Source: Leptospira sp. (lineage in GTDB: Bacteria > Spirochaetota > Leptospiria > Leptospirales > Leptospiraceae). Taken from it: a DNA stretch of 64,000 bases. Numbering within the stretch: position 1 is the stretch's first letter; each line of letters starts with the position of its first letter. A program made the position numbers and the translations under genes. A model generated the notes under the pieces. The model was not told the DNA's origin, ran no database searches, and saw nothing but the letters and a program-made list of their open reading frames with translations. Shown in pieces: positions 1 through 8,745 of the stretch. The stretch covers positions 1-64,000 of the forward strand of contig JACVCB010000014.1 of assembly GCA_016742255.1 (NCBI GenBank), in the 5' to 3' direction.

Positions 1-55
1 TACAGCTACCAAGATAAGTTATGGAAGAGTCGTTAGATCGAAGATGGAATGATTG

Positions 56-86
56 TTTTTTTTTTCAAGCAGAAGACGGCATACGA
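56..86. other. Illumina P7 adapter remnant with T-run
   Basis: Ten T residues (56-65) are followed at 66-86 by 21 bases that match the start of the Illumina P7 flow-cell oligo exactly (begins CAAGCAGAAGACGGC). This is the reverse complement of a read that ran through the adapter into poly-A. A 21-base match next to a T-run is not expected by chance. The flanking bases 1-55 are also suspect: 'ggaagag' and 'agatcg' fragments resemble damaged adapter. The genomic sequence probably resumes shortly before the first gene. Confidence 0.9.
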
Positions 87-138
87 TATTGCAAAAACAA
101 AGTCATCAAGTGAAATTTTGGAGATCTTACAATAACCG

Positions 139-1371
139 ATGTCTTTAGAAATTGAATCCGCCTATCAGATATTAAAACCAATCATCAATCAAACTCAGTT
201 ACAATATCATTCTCGATTGTCTGAGTTGTATGGTGCCAAAGTGTATATCAAACGGGAGGATTTACAAGTTGTTCGTTCCTATAAAATTAGAGGGGCTTAT
301 CATATGATCCAAAGTTTAACTTTGGAGGAACGAACAAATGGCGTTGTCTGTGCAAGTGCTGGTAATCACGCACAAGGGGTAGCTTACTCATGTAAATTAC
401 TTCAAATTTACGGAGTCATTTATATGCCTGAAGTCACTCCCAAACAAAAAATCAACCAAGTACGTATGTTTGGTGGTGATTTTATTGAGATAAAACTTAT
501 AGGTGATACATTTGATGAATGCCAAAAGGAAGCAATTGCATTTGCAATTGAAAGGAAAATGTCATTTATCCCTCCGTTTGATCATAAAAAAATCATGGAA
601 GGGCAAGGAACTGTCGGTAAAGAAATTTTAGATAATCTATCAAAGATTGATTATTTGTTTTTACCAATTGGTGGGGGAGGTTTATGTGCTGGAGTAGGTT
701 CGTACTTTAAAATACATTCACCACACACAAAGATAATTGGAACAGAACCAATGGGTGCACCTTCCATGAAAGAGGCATTAAAAGTGGGAAAACCAATCTC
801 TTTGGAGAAAATCGATAAATTTGTCGATGGGGCCGCTGTTAAAAAAGTAGGGAACCTTACGTTTCCAATCTGCCAATCTGTTTTGAGTGATTTGGTCTTA
901 ATACCAGAAGGAAAAGTATGTACGACAATTTTAAATCTTTATAATTTAGATGCCATCGTGAGTGAACCTGCTGGTGCTCTTAGTATCGCTGCCTTGGATG
1001 ATTACAAAGAGACGATTCGTGGTAAAACGATCGTTTGTATCTTAAGTGGTGGAAACAATGATATCGATCGGATGCAAGAAATAAAGGAAAGGTCCTTACT
1101 CTTTGAAGGTTTGAAACAGTATTTCATAGTTCGATTTGCACAGAAACCAGGAGCACTCAAACAATTCGTAAATGAAATTTTAGGACCGAATGATGATATT
1201 GTACGTTTTGAGTTTATCCAAAAAAACAATAAAGAGTCAGGTCCGGCACTCATTGGTATTGAGTTAAAATCAAAAGATGATTTCCAGAGTTTAATAATGC
1301 GGATGAAAGAATACAAATTGAATTTTACTGTTATCAACGAAGATGAAAATCTGTTTGAATATTTAATTTAA
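139..1371 (+). CDS. ilvA: Threonine ammonia-lyase (threonine dehydratase)
   Basis: This PLP enzyme deaminates threonine to 2-oxobutanoate, the first step of the threonine route to isoleucine. Residues 1-320 are a fold-type II PLP domain: the Schiff-base lysine is K49 in SYKIRGAY, and a glycine-rich phosphate loop (GGGGLCAG) lies near residue 177. Residues ~335-410 form one ACT-like regulatory domain, as in short IlvA forms of ~410-420 residues, so feedback control is likely. The ATG is preceded by GGAG about 15 bases upstream. The gene is complete although the contig end lies only ~50 bases upstream, so its promoter may be missing or replaced by adapter sequence. Leptospira is known to make isoleucine largely from pyruvate through citramalate, so this enzyme may be a second route or catabolic. 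Confidence 0.93.
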   Translation: MSLEIESAYQILKPIINQTQLQYHSRLSELYGAKVYIKREDLQVVRSYKIRGAYHMIQSLTLEERTNGVVCASAGNHAQGVAYSCKLLQIYGVIYMPEVTPKQKINQVRMFGGDFIEIKLIGDTFDECQKEAIAFAIERKMSFIPPFDHKKIMEGQGTVGKEILDNLSKIDYLFLPIGGGGLCAGVGSYFKIHSPHTKIIGTEPMGAPSMKEALKVGKPISLEKIDKFVDGAAVKKVGNLTFPICQSVLSDLVLIPEGKVCTTILNLYNLDAIVSEPAGALSIAALDDYKETIRGKTIVCILSGGNNDIDRMQEIKERSLLFEGLKQYFIVRFAQKPGALKQFVNEILGPNDDIVRFEFIQKNNKESGPALIGIELKSKDDFQSLIMRMKEYKLNFTVINEDENLFEYLI

Positions 1372-1508
1372 TCTAGAAAATCGATGTATTTAAATTTTGG
1401 AATCGTGAATCTTACCAAATCATTTTTCCTATTTCGAATGAATTTCCTAAAGGAATTTCAGAAAAGATCGATATATGAAATGATCCTTTGATCGCCGTAC
1501 AGCTAAGA

Positions 1509-1535
1509 AACCCGGAGTGATTGCCGGGTTTTTTT
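1509..1535 (+). terminator. Rho-independent terminator after ilvA
   Basis: A seven-base-pair stem, AACCCGG at 1509-1515 with CCGGGTT at 1524-1530, closes an 8-base loop and runs into seven T residues (1529-1535). The T-tract orientation fits termination of + strand transcription from ilvA. It lies ~140 bases past the stop codon. The intervening 1372-1508 is AT-rich with no open frame I trust. Confidence 0.8.
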
Positions 1536-1609
1536 GTATAAACGTGAACTTTTCTTCTAGAAAATTTCAGTGAACCAAGTTGTTGTTTTATTTTTTGTGA
1601 ATGATGATA

Positions 1610-1679
1610 GGTAGGTCGTATTGGGTGGCGGGTGGATAACCCCACCCAGTTCGAATAGGGCGGGGATGGTATACCTACC
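1610..1679. repeat. GC-rich nested inverted repeat, possible structured RNA
   Basis: An outer pair of perfect 7-base arms (GGTAGGT at 1610-1616, ACCTACC at 1673-1679) encloses inner TGGGTGG (1622-1628) and CCACCCA (1642-1648). There is also a second GGGTGG copy (1630-1635) and a GGGCGGGG run (1657-1664 region). CCACCC could pair with either GGGTGG copy. On the - strand CCCCGCCC could pair instead with GGGTGGGG through one G-U. These are mutually exclusive helices. The element is strikingly GC-rich for this genome and sits between the ilvA terminator and the 3' end of metW. No T-run follows on either strand, so it is not a simple terminator. Function unknown. Confidence 0.6.
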
Positions 1680-1751
1680 GAGTCAAGGAAGCTATTTCCC
1701 TAAGCAACGAATCCTGTTTTACTATTTTGTTCGATTGTAAATTACTTACGA

Positions 1752-2369
1752 TTAAGCTCGTATGACAAATAGAGCAAGCGTAGCAAATAGGTTGGGAAAT
1801 AACTTAATCTGACGAGTGCGATTGAAAAATGCCTTGTGTAAGATTTTGATACGTTCGAATTCACAAAAGTCCTCAAAGTCCTTTCCTGAAAGATAATGTA
1901 AGTTTGGGGTGTCATACCAATGGAATGGCATTAAATCTGTTACGGGTGTTTTTCCACTTAGCAAAATCGAAGTTCTGATTTGCCAATGCGAAAAATTGGG
2001 AAACACAATGATGACTTGTTTACCGATACGCAAACATTCTTTAATGATGTCTCCTGGATTTAATGTTTGTTGTATGGTTTGGTTTAAGATGACAAAATCA
2101 AAACTGTGGTCTAGATGATGTTTTAATCCATCATCAATATCACCATGGTGGACATATAGGCTTTTTTTTACGCATTGGATGATACACTTATCGTCTTTTT
2201 CAATGCCTTGAACACGAACTCCTTTGTTTTTTAAAATCAACATGAGTTCGCCATAACCACATCCCAAATCTAAAACTCTTTCTCCGGGTTTGATGAGATT
2301 TGCAATGTAGGAAATATCAGGTCTATTTTTTAAATCTAAACCAAGTGCTTCATTTGTATGGATATTCAA
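1752..2369 (-). CDS. metW: Methionine biosynthesis protein MetW
   Basis: A SAM-dependent methyltransferase-fold protein of 205 residues, usual for MetW. The SAM-binding motif I ([10 protein letters not shown]) is near residue 34, and an acidic-strand segment (GIEKDD) follows at about 57. MetW is known to be needed together with MetX for homoserine O-acetylation in several bacteria. Its start overlaps the end of metX by four bases (ATGA type), showing translational coupling, and it is the last gene of the metY-metX-metW operon. The frame is intact and nothing is missing. Confidence 0.92.
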   Translation of the reverse strand: MNIHTNEALGLDLKNRPDISYIANLIKPGERVLDLGCGYGELMLILKNKGVRVQGIEKDDKCIIQCVKKSLYVHHGDIDDGLKHHLDHSFDFVILNQTIQQTLNPGDIIKECLRIGKQVIIVFPNFSHWQIRTSILLSGKTPVTDLMPFHWYDTPNLHYLSGKDFEDFCEFERIKILHKAFFNRTRQIKLFPNLFATLALFVIRA

Positions 2370-3502
2370 AAGAACCCTCCTTCATCTGTAGCACTTAAAA
2401 AATCTCTCAATATAGAATCTTGTTCTTCACTAGGCAGTAAAAAACTATCATGCCCAGCGGGATTATTAAGCTCAATGAAACTTACTGGGACAGCATTTAC
2501 TTCCAGTGATTTAACGATTTCTTCCGATTGGTAAGGTGGGTATAACCAATCAGAAGTATACGCTATCACTAGAAAACGGCACCTAACTTTAGATAATACT
2601 TTTGTGAGTTCTTTCCCTGTACCTAAACTGAAATGGTCCAAAGCTTTTGTTACATAAATATAAGAATTGGCATCAAATCGATCAACAAAGGATTCCCCTT
2701 GGTAAATCAAATAACTACCCACTGCAAAATCAGTAGATTGGATGTTTCCTTTCGGAGGTTTACGACCAAATTTTTCACGCATCATCTCATCACTGAGGTA
2801 AGTGATATGACCCATCATACGTGCAAGGGCGAGTCCCTTTGCTGGACGTTTTTCTTGGGTATACAAACCTTGGTTCCAATTTGGATCAGATAAGATCGCT
2901 TGTCTTCCTACTTCATTAAATGCAATTTGTTGGGCAGAGTGTTCTGAAGAAGACGCCATGACAATGCAGTTTTTTAGTCGATCGGGATAAGCAACTGACC
3001 ATTGTAAGGCTTGCATTCCTCCCATTGACCCGCCAGCAACTGCAAATAATTTATGAATTCCAAAATGGCGGACTAATTTTTCCTGTGCATTGACCATATC
3101 ACCTATTGAGACAAAAGGAAAAGTTGATTGAAAAGGTTTTCCTGTTTTGCCATTGAAACTCAATGGCCCACTCGATCCTTTACAACCACCTATGACATTA
3201 GAAGAGATAATAAAATAACGATTTGTATCAAACGCTTTGCCGGGACCAATGTAATAATCCCACCAACCAGGTCGTTTGTCACCTTCATGGAAACCTGCAG
3301 CATGTGCGTCTCCAGATAGAGCATGGCAAACTAAGATAGCATTGTCTTTTTTTTCGTTGAGAGTGCCGTAAGTTTCATAAGCAATCTCAAGAGGAGTGAT
3401 GGTTTCACCCCCCTCAAGCGTTAACGATTCAAACGTAACAATGTTTGTCTGTACGACACCTACGGATCCGTGAAAAAATTCATTTGTTTCGGAGGTAGGC
3501 AT
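2366..3502 (-). CDS. metX: Homoserine O-acetyltransferase MetX
   Basis: An alpha/beta-hydrolase that transfers an acyl group from acyl-CoA to homoserine in the cytoplasm, supplying the substrate for MetY. The nucleophile elbow AGGSMGG places the catalytic serine at residue 159. The C-terminal acid and histidine fall in the segment ending NPAGHDSFL. Length is 378 residues, normal for the family. It starts eight bases after metY and overlaps metW by four bases. Leptospira MetX is a well-known member of this family and I see no unusual residue. Confidence 0.94.
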   Translation of the reverse strand: MPTSETNEFFHGSVGVVQTNIVTFESLTLEGGETITPLEIAYETYGTLNEKKDNAILVCHALSGDAHAAGFHEGDKRPGWWDYYIGPGKAFDTNRYFIISSNVIGGCKGSSGPLSFNGKTGKPFQSTFPFVSIGDMVNAQEKLVRHFGIHKLFAVAGGSMGGMQALQWSVAYPDRLKNCIVMASSSEHSAQQIAFNEVGRQAILSDPNWNQGLYTQEKRPAKGLALARMMGHITYLSDEMMREKFGRKPPKGNIQSTDFAVGSYLIYQGESFVDRFDANSYIYVTKALDHFSLGTGKELTKVLSKVRCRFLVIAYTSDWLYPPYQSEEIVKSLEVNAVPVSFIELNNPAGHDSFLLPSEEQDSILRDFLSATDEGGFF

Positions 3503-3510
3503 AGTATTAA

Positions 3511-4815
3511 TCAGATATTTTTTAATGCCTCTTCTAAGTCTACTAGAATGTCATCCAAGTTTTCTAAACCAACACTGAGTCGGACAAAACCTGGAGTCAC
3601 ACCGGCAGAAATTTGTTCTTCACTGGTTAACTGTTGGTGTGTTGTTGAGGCTGGGTGAATCGCTAATGATTTCGCATCACCGATGTTAGCAAGTAAACTA
3701 AAGAGTTCGAGTCCATCAATGAATTTTTTAGCTTTTTCCACACCACCTTTGATTTCAAAACCTACAATTGCTCCAAATAATCCACGTTCATGGTACTTTT
3801 TCGCAGTCGCGTAGTTTTTGTCAGAAGGAAGGCCTGGATAATTCACCCACTCAACTTTTGTATGTTTTTGTAAAAATTCAGCCACTTTGAGTGCATTATG
3901 GGAATGACGTTCCATTCGAAGTGGGAGAGTTTCCACCCCTTGTAAAATTTGCCAAGCATTGAATGGAGAAATGGCAGGACCTAAATCACGTAAACCTTGG
4001 ACACGTGCTTTTAAGATAAATGCAATGTTGACACCACCGAACGGTTCAAATTTTCCAAACACATCCCAAAATTTCAATCCATGGTAAGATGGATCTGGCT
4101 CAGTGAAATTTTTAAATTTTCCATTTCCCCAGTTAAAACTTCCACCATCAATGATGATACCACCAATGGATGTTCCATGGCCACCTAAGAATTTTGTTAG
4201 GGAGTGAACTACGATATCTGCACCATGTTTCAGTGGGTTCACCAGATATGGTGAAGGCATTGTGTTATCAATGACAAGTGGAACTCCCACTTCTTTTGCG
4301 ACTTTACTAACAGCTGCAATATCAAGTGTATCTAATTTTGGATTTCCTAAAGTTTCCGCATAAAAAGCACGAGTTTTGTCATTGGATGCTTTTTTGAAAT
4401 TTTCAGGATTGGAAGGATCTACAAAATGAACTTTGATTCCCAATTTTGGAAAAGTATAATGGAGTAGGTTATAGGTTCCGCCATATAACGAAGAAGAGGC
4501 GACAATTTCTTGACCAGCTTCCACAATATTAAGAAGCGCTAACATCTCAGCACTTTGACCAGAAGCGGTTGCAAGAGCAGCAACACCACCTTCCAATGCA
4601 GCAACACGTTTTTCCAACACATCAGTTGTTGGATTCATGAGTCGTGTGTAAATATTTCCAAACTCTTGGAGACCAAATAATCTCGCTGCATGGTCAGTGT
4701 CTTTGAAAACATAGGATGTTGTTTGGTATAAAGGCACAGCACGAGACGTTGTGGTTGGGTCCGGCTCTTGGCCTCCGTGGAGTGCGATAGTTTCTGGTTT
4801 GTATTGGCGTGGCAT
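3511..4815 (-). CDS. metY: O-acetylhomoserine sulfhydrylase MetY
   Basis: A Cys/Met-metabolism PLP enzyme of 434 residues that joins O-acetylhomoserine with sulfide to give homocysteine. The PLP lysine is K208 in HSLTKFLGG; the GQSAEMLAL segment near 86 and the SLYGGTYNL segment near 109 are typical of MetY. The length (~430, versus ~390 for cystathionine gamma-synthase) also favours MetY over MetB. It leads the metY-metX-metW operon, giving direct sulfhydrylation of homoserine. The ATG at 4815 has a strong ribosome site (GGGGGA) four bases before it. Confidence 0.93.
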   Translation of the reverse strand: MPRQYKPETIALHGGQEPDPTTTSRAVPLYQTTSYVFKDTDHAARLFGLQEFGNIYTRLMNPTTDVLEKRVAALEGGVAALATASGQSAEMLALLNIVEAGQEIVASSSLYGGTYNLLHYTFPKLGIKVHFVDPSNPENFKKASNDKTRAFYAETLGNPKLDTLDIAAVSKVAKEVGVPLVIDNTMPSPYLVNPLKHGADIVVHSLTKFLGGHGTSIGGIIIDGGSFNWGNGKFKNFTEPDPSYHGLKFWDVFGKFEPFGGVNIAFILKARVQGLRDLGPAISPFNAWQILQGVETLPLRMERHSHNALKVAEFLQKHTKVEWVNYPGLPSDKNYATAKKYHERGLFGAIVGFEIKGGVEKAKKFIDGLELFSLLANIGDAKSLAIHPASTTHQQLTSEEQISAGVTPGFVRLSVGLENLDDILVDLEEALKNI

Positions 4816-4837
4816 AGATTCCCCCGATGGTATCGCC

Positions 4838-4866
4838 TAGTTTTCTCGTGCATTCTCATTTGTCAA
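4838..4866 (-). promoter_or_regulatory. Possible sigma-70 promoter of metYXW
   Basis: On the - strand TTGACA (4866-4861) is a perfect -35 hexamer. Seventeen bases downstream lies AAACTA (4843-4838), a weak -10. The leader to the metY ATG would then be only about 20-25 bases, leaving no room for a riboswitch. The assignment rests mainly on the -35 box. Confidence 0.35.
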
Positions 4867-4873
4867 TAAAATC

Positions 4874-4921
4874 TCCAATAAAATAGAATTTATTTCTGTT
4901 TTATTGGATTCTGCCGGCAGA
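4874..4921. repeat. Two adjacent palindromes in the metY / OMP divergent region
   Basis: The first is a 15-base inverted repeat (4874-4888 against 4894-4908, TCCAATAAAA at its base) with a 5-base loop; the only non-Watson-Crick position is a T/G that could form a G-U pair in + strand RNA. The second follows at once: the 12-base perfect palindrome TCTGCCGGCAGA (4910-4921). Both lie between the presumed metY promoter and the start of the outer-membrane gene, so they are candidates for operators or a 5' leader hairpin of the + strand gene. No regulator is encoded next to them. Confidence 0.6.
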
Positions 4922-4968
4922 GATTATTTCTTATTTTTGATAGGAGATCATACGATAATGAACGTATC

Positions 4969-6570
4969 GTGGGTAAGTTGTGTCGTTATCTTTGTTTAGG
5001 ACTGGTTACGCAAATTCTTGTAACACAGACTCTCATCGCCCAAGTGTGGGTTCCCACTGGTACAGAGGGAAGAAGAGCCTCTGCTGTCCAATTTGATGCT
5101 GGTGGATCTAGTTTTCAGAAAGATTATTACGGATACATCTCTCCTAATTTTACATTCAATCATGGTAGCCAATTTGGTTATTCCTTTTCACTTCCCATCA
5201 ATGTTCTCGCTGTTGATAAAGAACCTCTTCAGTTAGAGAGTAAAACTGGTAAAATTCGTGAAATGGATTACAATAGCCGTAACGATTATGCTAGGGTTCT
5301 CAATTATATATCGTATGGAACATATAACCAACAAGTTCCAGGAAAGGTAACATATTCTGCTTATACGGGAAAGATGGTAGATGGTTATATCGGACATGGA
5401 ACGATTGTTAACAAATACCAAAGTTCTTCTCGTTTTGATTCCTATAACCCTGGTGTGATGGCAGATTTGAATACTGATTATGGTGGTGTTCAATATTTCG
5501 CAAATTCCGTTGTAAATTTTGAAGTGAATGCCGCAAGGGTATATATCAAACCACTTGCGATTGGAAGATCACTCTATTCTTTATTTGATAAATCAGCAGA
5601 TCTAGTTTATCTAATGGACTTAAGAGGAAATGTTCTGGATGAATCGGGGCGACTCAGTGTAGAAGAAGAAGCTGGTGCTGAAGAAATTCAAAAGAAAAAG
5701 GCAGAAGAACTTCGCAAAAAAGAAATCCGTCCAGTCAGTAAAGATTCACGTATGGAACTTGTAGACAATGACCCATGGTATAACCGATTGACTATCGGTT
5801 ATACACAAGCTTGGGATAGGCAAGCACCTGTTCAAATGGCTTACAACACAAATGGTTCGCCTGTTACGGAAAAAAAATTAGACAACCCAAAAACAACAGA
5901 AGTTACGAGAGCTTCCATTGAGGGAATGGACATTGAATATAGATTGCTGAATCTACCATTCGTTGAATTTACACCTTATGTAGATTTTAATAAAATCAAA
6001 GGATTGGATGGTGCACAAGGTGCCCATTATGGTTCTATCTTTCGATTGGGGACAAAGGATCTGAATGTCATTTTGAAACCTGAGTTTCGCCAAATGACTG
6101 CCAATTATGCTCCCATGTACTTTGATAGTTTTTATGAAGTGGAACGATTTCAAAAATTTCCAGTATCTGCTCCTATCCGACCTAAATATGAATATTTAGA
6201 AAACCAATCCAATGCAAAGGTGACTGGTTATTATCATACAATTTATGTAAATTTTTATCATCTTGGATTTGAATTTGCTGTGGAAGATTATGGAATCAAA
6301 GGAAACAAACGTGTATTTGCTGCCGCCTATATTCCTTTAGGTTCTTCTTTTCTCATGTCCTTTTATTATACAAAGAAAGGTTTTGATTCGCAAGGGAAAG
6401 CGTTTGAAATGGATAATAATACACAAGCTGCAGCTGAAATCTCTAAAGCATTTGGTCCCATTGTCCTAAGGCTTCAAAATTATCGTAAGTATTATCTGGA
6501 CTCGAGTGAGAAAACTTTCCTGAGTATCGATGAGATTCGTTTTCTTGTATCTGGTGGAATTAGTTTCTAA
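4969..6570 (+). CDS. Putative outer-membrane beta-barrel protein
   Basis: I do not recognise a named family. The first ~25 residues look like a Sec signal peptide (basic MGKLCRY, hydrophobic stretch, cleavage after LIAQ). The rest alternates aromatic and polar residues in many short strands and ends in a strand-like segment ending GISF, as beta-barrel proteins do. A charged helical linker (EEIQKKKAEELRKKE, residues ~237-251) breaks the barrel-like sequence. The annotated start is a GTG, but the only good ribosome site (AGGAG, 4942-4946) is spaced for an out-of-frame ATG at 4958. That ATG reads 13 codons and stops inside the signal peptide, so the 5' end is either translationally unusual or carries an indel. 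The 3' end overlaps rsmE on the other strand by 11 bases. Confidence 0.75.
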   Translation: MGKLCRYLCLGLVTQILVTQTLIAQVWVPTGTEGRRASAVQFDAGGSSFQKDYYGYISPNFTFNHGSQFGYSFSLPINVLAVDKEPLQLESKTGKIREMDYNSRNDYARVLNYISYGTYNQQVPGKVTYSAYTGKMVDGYIGHGTIVNKYQSSSRFDSYNPGVMADLNTDYGGVQYFANSVVNFEVNAARVYIKPLAIGRSLYSLFDKSADLVYLMDLRGNVLDESGRLSVEEEAGAEEIQKKKAEELRKKEIRPVSKDSRMELVDNDPWYNRLTIGYTQAWDRQAPVQMAYNTNGSPVTEKKLDNPKTTEVTRASIEGMDIEYRLLNLPFVEFTPYVDFNKIKGLDGAQGAHYGSIFRLGTKDLNVILKPEFRQMTANYAPMYFDSFYEVERFQKFPVSAPIRPKYEYLENQSNAKVTGYYHTIYVNFYHLGFEFAVEDYGIKGNKRVFAAAYIPLGSSFLMSFYYTKKGFDSQGKAFEMDNNTQAAAEISKAFGPIVLRLQNYRKYYLDSSEKTFLSIDEIRFLVSGGISF

Positions 6571-7276
6571 ACAAAAGATACAATAAAGAAGAGAATGCAA
6601 ATTCTGTTCGTAGATTGATATTCCCTAAAGTGATTGTTTTAAATGTTAACTGGTCAAAATATTTCTTATCGTTTTCATTCCAACCCGATTCTGGACCAAA
6701 AACAAAGAGAGTGTTTTGCCTTTGATCTAATGGTTCCTTGTAGGTTTTGAGATCAAATTCACCCATTCGATCCAAAACAATGACGTTTCCTTCCCAAGTT
6801 TCTAGAAACTCTTTCCAATTTTTCTTTTGTCCAAACTGAACCATTGGGAAATGTACATTGCCAGTTTGGCTCATACCTGTATGAACCCACTGGTTCCAAT
6901 CCTTTGTGTAAACAGGCGAAGTCCAATATTCTTTGTTTTTTGTTTCCGTTGCAAAAAAATCAAGTGAGTTAATTCCGTATGCGCCCGCTAGGTGAAGGAT
7001 TTTTTTCGCGGTCTGTGGTCTAGGTAACGAAAAAAAACAGTGAATCGGTAAAGGGTTTAATATTAGCGAAAGGGATTCTTTTTTGATAAGGATTGATTCG
7101 GTTTCCGTGATTTGAAGGACTCGAAACATAAAATTCCCTTCATTTTGAATCACAACCTGTACCTCATCATCAGGCCTTTTTTTTAAGATAGTTCTGATAT
7201 GGATATGGCGATCGTCTGTTAGGGTTACTGATTCATCAAAATGTAACTCTCCCTTTTGAATCAGTATCCAATTCAA
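6560..7276 (-). CDS. rsmE: 16S rRNA m3U1498 methyltransferase, RsmE family
   Basis: A SPOUT-class (trefoil-knot) methyltransferase predicted to methylate N3 of U1498 in 16S rRNA. The N-terminal ~70 residues form the PUA-like domain with the family's H-x-R signature (RHIHIRTILKK). The C-terminal SAM-binding knot contains FGPESGW (~194) and LGNINLRTE (~217-225), versus GPEGG and LG-x-x-ILRTE in typical RsmE, so it is divergent but recognisable. Length 238 is normal. The start is a TTG three bases after the stop of the zinc-ribbon gene, indicating co-transcription. Confidence 0.85.
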   Translation of the reverse strand: MNWILIQKGELHFDESVTLTDDRHIHIRTILKKRPDDEVQVVIQNEGNFMFRVLQITETESILIKKESLSLILNPLPIHCFFSLPRPQTAKKILHLAGAYGINSLDFFATETKNKEYWTSPVYTKDWNQWVHTGMSQTGNVHFPMVQFGQKKNWKEFLETWEGNVIVLDRMGEFDLKTYKEPLDQRQNTLFVFGPESGWNENDKKYFDQLTFKTITLGNINLRTEFAFSSLLYLLFRN

Positions 7277-7279
7277 AAT

Positions 7280-7771
7280 TTAAATCTCGATACTTGGTTT
7301 TTTGGGTTCTGAAGGTAATATTTCTTCTTCCTCTGATTCGACAGGTGGTCCTTCAAAATCAGGAGAGAAATCTTTTGGTGATTCTTCTTGGAAAAATGGT
7401 TCTTGTTGATTGCTTTTTCTTTCCAGATTAGCTTCTGAATTGGACCATTTCCATACATACAAAAACAGAATGGAAAAAAGGAGAATTGGTATCCATGGAA
7501 ATTCTTTTTTCTGATTCCCACGTTTTGATTTTAGATAATCAATCGGTGCATATAGTAAATCAAAAATCAGATCTTTATAATTCTGGAATGTTGGTTTAAA
7601 TTGAAAAGAGGGAATTTCGACTTCACTTACGCTGAAACTATCTTCTAATTCGATTTCAGGATCAAATGTAAATCGGTGAGAGCAGACGGGACATTGAACC
7701 AAAATGGTTCCCTGCGTAACAGGGAACCGTAACATCGTGGAACAATTCGGACATTGTTTTACGCGATTCAA
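7280..7771 (-). CDS. Zinc-ribbon single-pass membrane protein
   Basis: Residues 7-30 hold two C-P-x-C knuckles (C7/C10 and C27/C30) of the MJ0042 type, a zinc ribbon found at the start of many bacterial membrane proteins. One transmembrane helix follows near residues 93-107 (WIPILLFSILFLYVW). The C-terminal tail is short, acidic and proline-rich. No catalytic motif is visible. The start is TTG with AGG about eight bases upstream, inside a small hairpin that also covers the stop codon of the preceding gene. It lies between the FcpB-like gene and rsmE, all on the same strand. Confidence 0.8.
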   Translation of the reverse strand: MNRVKQCPNCSTMLRFPVTQGTILVQCPVCSHRFTFDPEIELEDSFSVSEVEIPSFQFKPTFQNYKDLIFDLLYAPIDYLKSKRGNQKKEFPWIPILLFSILFLYVWKWSNSEANLERKSNQQEPFFQEESPKDFSPDFEGPPVESEEEEILPSEPKKPSIEI

Positions 7772-7772
7772 T

Positions 7773-7789
7773 TAAGAACCTGTATGTTC

Positions 7790-7792
<3 letters not shown>
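7773..7792 (-). promoter_or_regulatory. Hairpin covering a stop codon and the next ribosome site
   Basis: Perfect 7-base arms (TAAGAAC and GTTCTTA) with a 6-base loop. In the - strand RNA the 5' arm starts with the stop codon of the FcpB-like gene and the loop/3' arm contains the AGG of the downstream gene's ribosome site. No T-run follows, so translational coupling or mRNA-end processing is more likely than termination. Confidence 0.45.
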
Positions 7793-8635
<843 letters not shown>

Positions 8636-8745
8636 CTAAAAGGTTAATTTGAGGATACCAAGGAACGTCCCATGGGCGTAAACAAATATCCTGTAAATAG
8701 TATCGGTAAAATCCTGAATAAGATTGAAGCCGAATCTCTCTCTTT

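Noticed and set aside
1372..1535. Possible T-box or attenuator ahead of the hairpin at 1509
   Set aside because: No + strand gene follows the terminator and I cannot find a T-box consensus; it is best explained as the ilvA terminator.
4816..4870. SAM riboswitch upstream of metY
   Set aside because: The likely -35 (TTGACA) lies only ~50 bases from the start codon, leaving too short a leader for a known SAM aptamer.
8701..8706. Sigma-28-like CCGATA on the - strand before the FcpB-like gene
   Set aside because: There is no TAAA-type -35 at the right distance; a six-base match alone is expected by chance.
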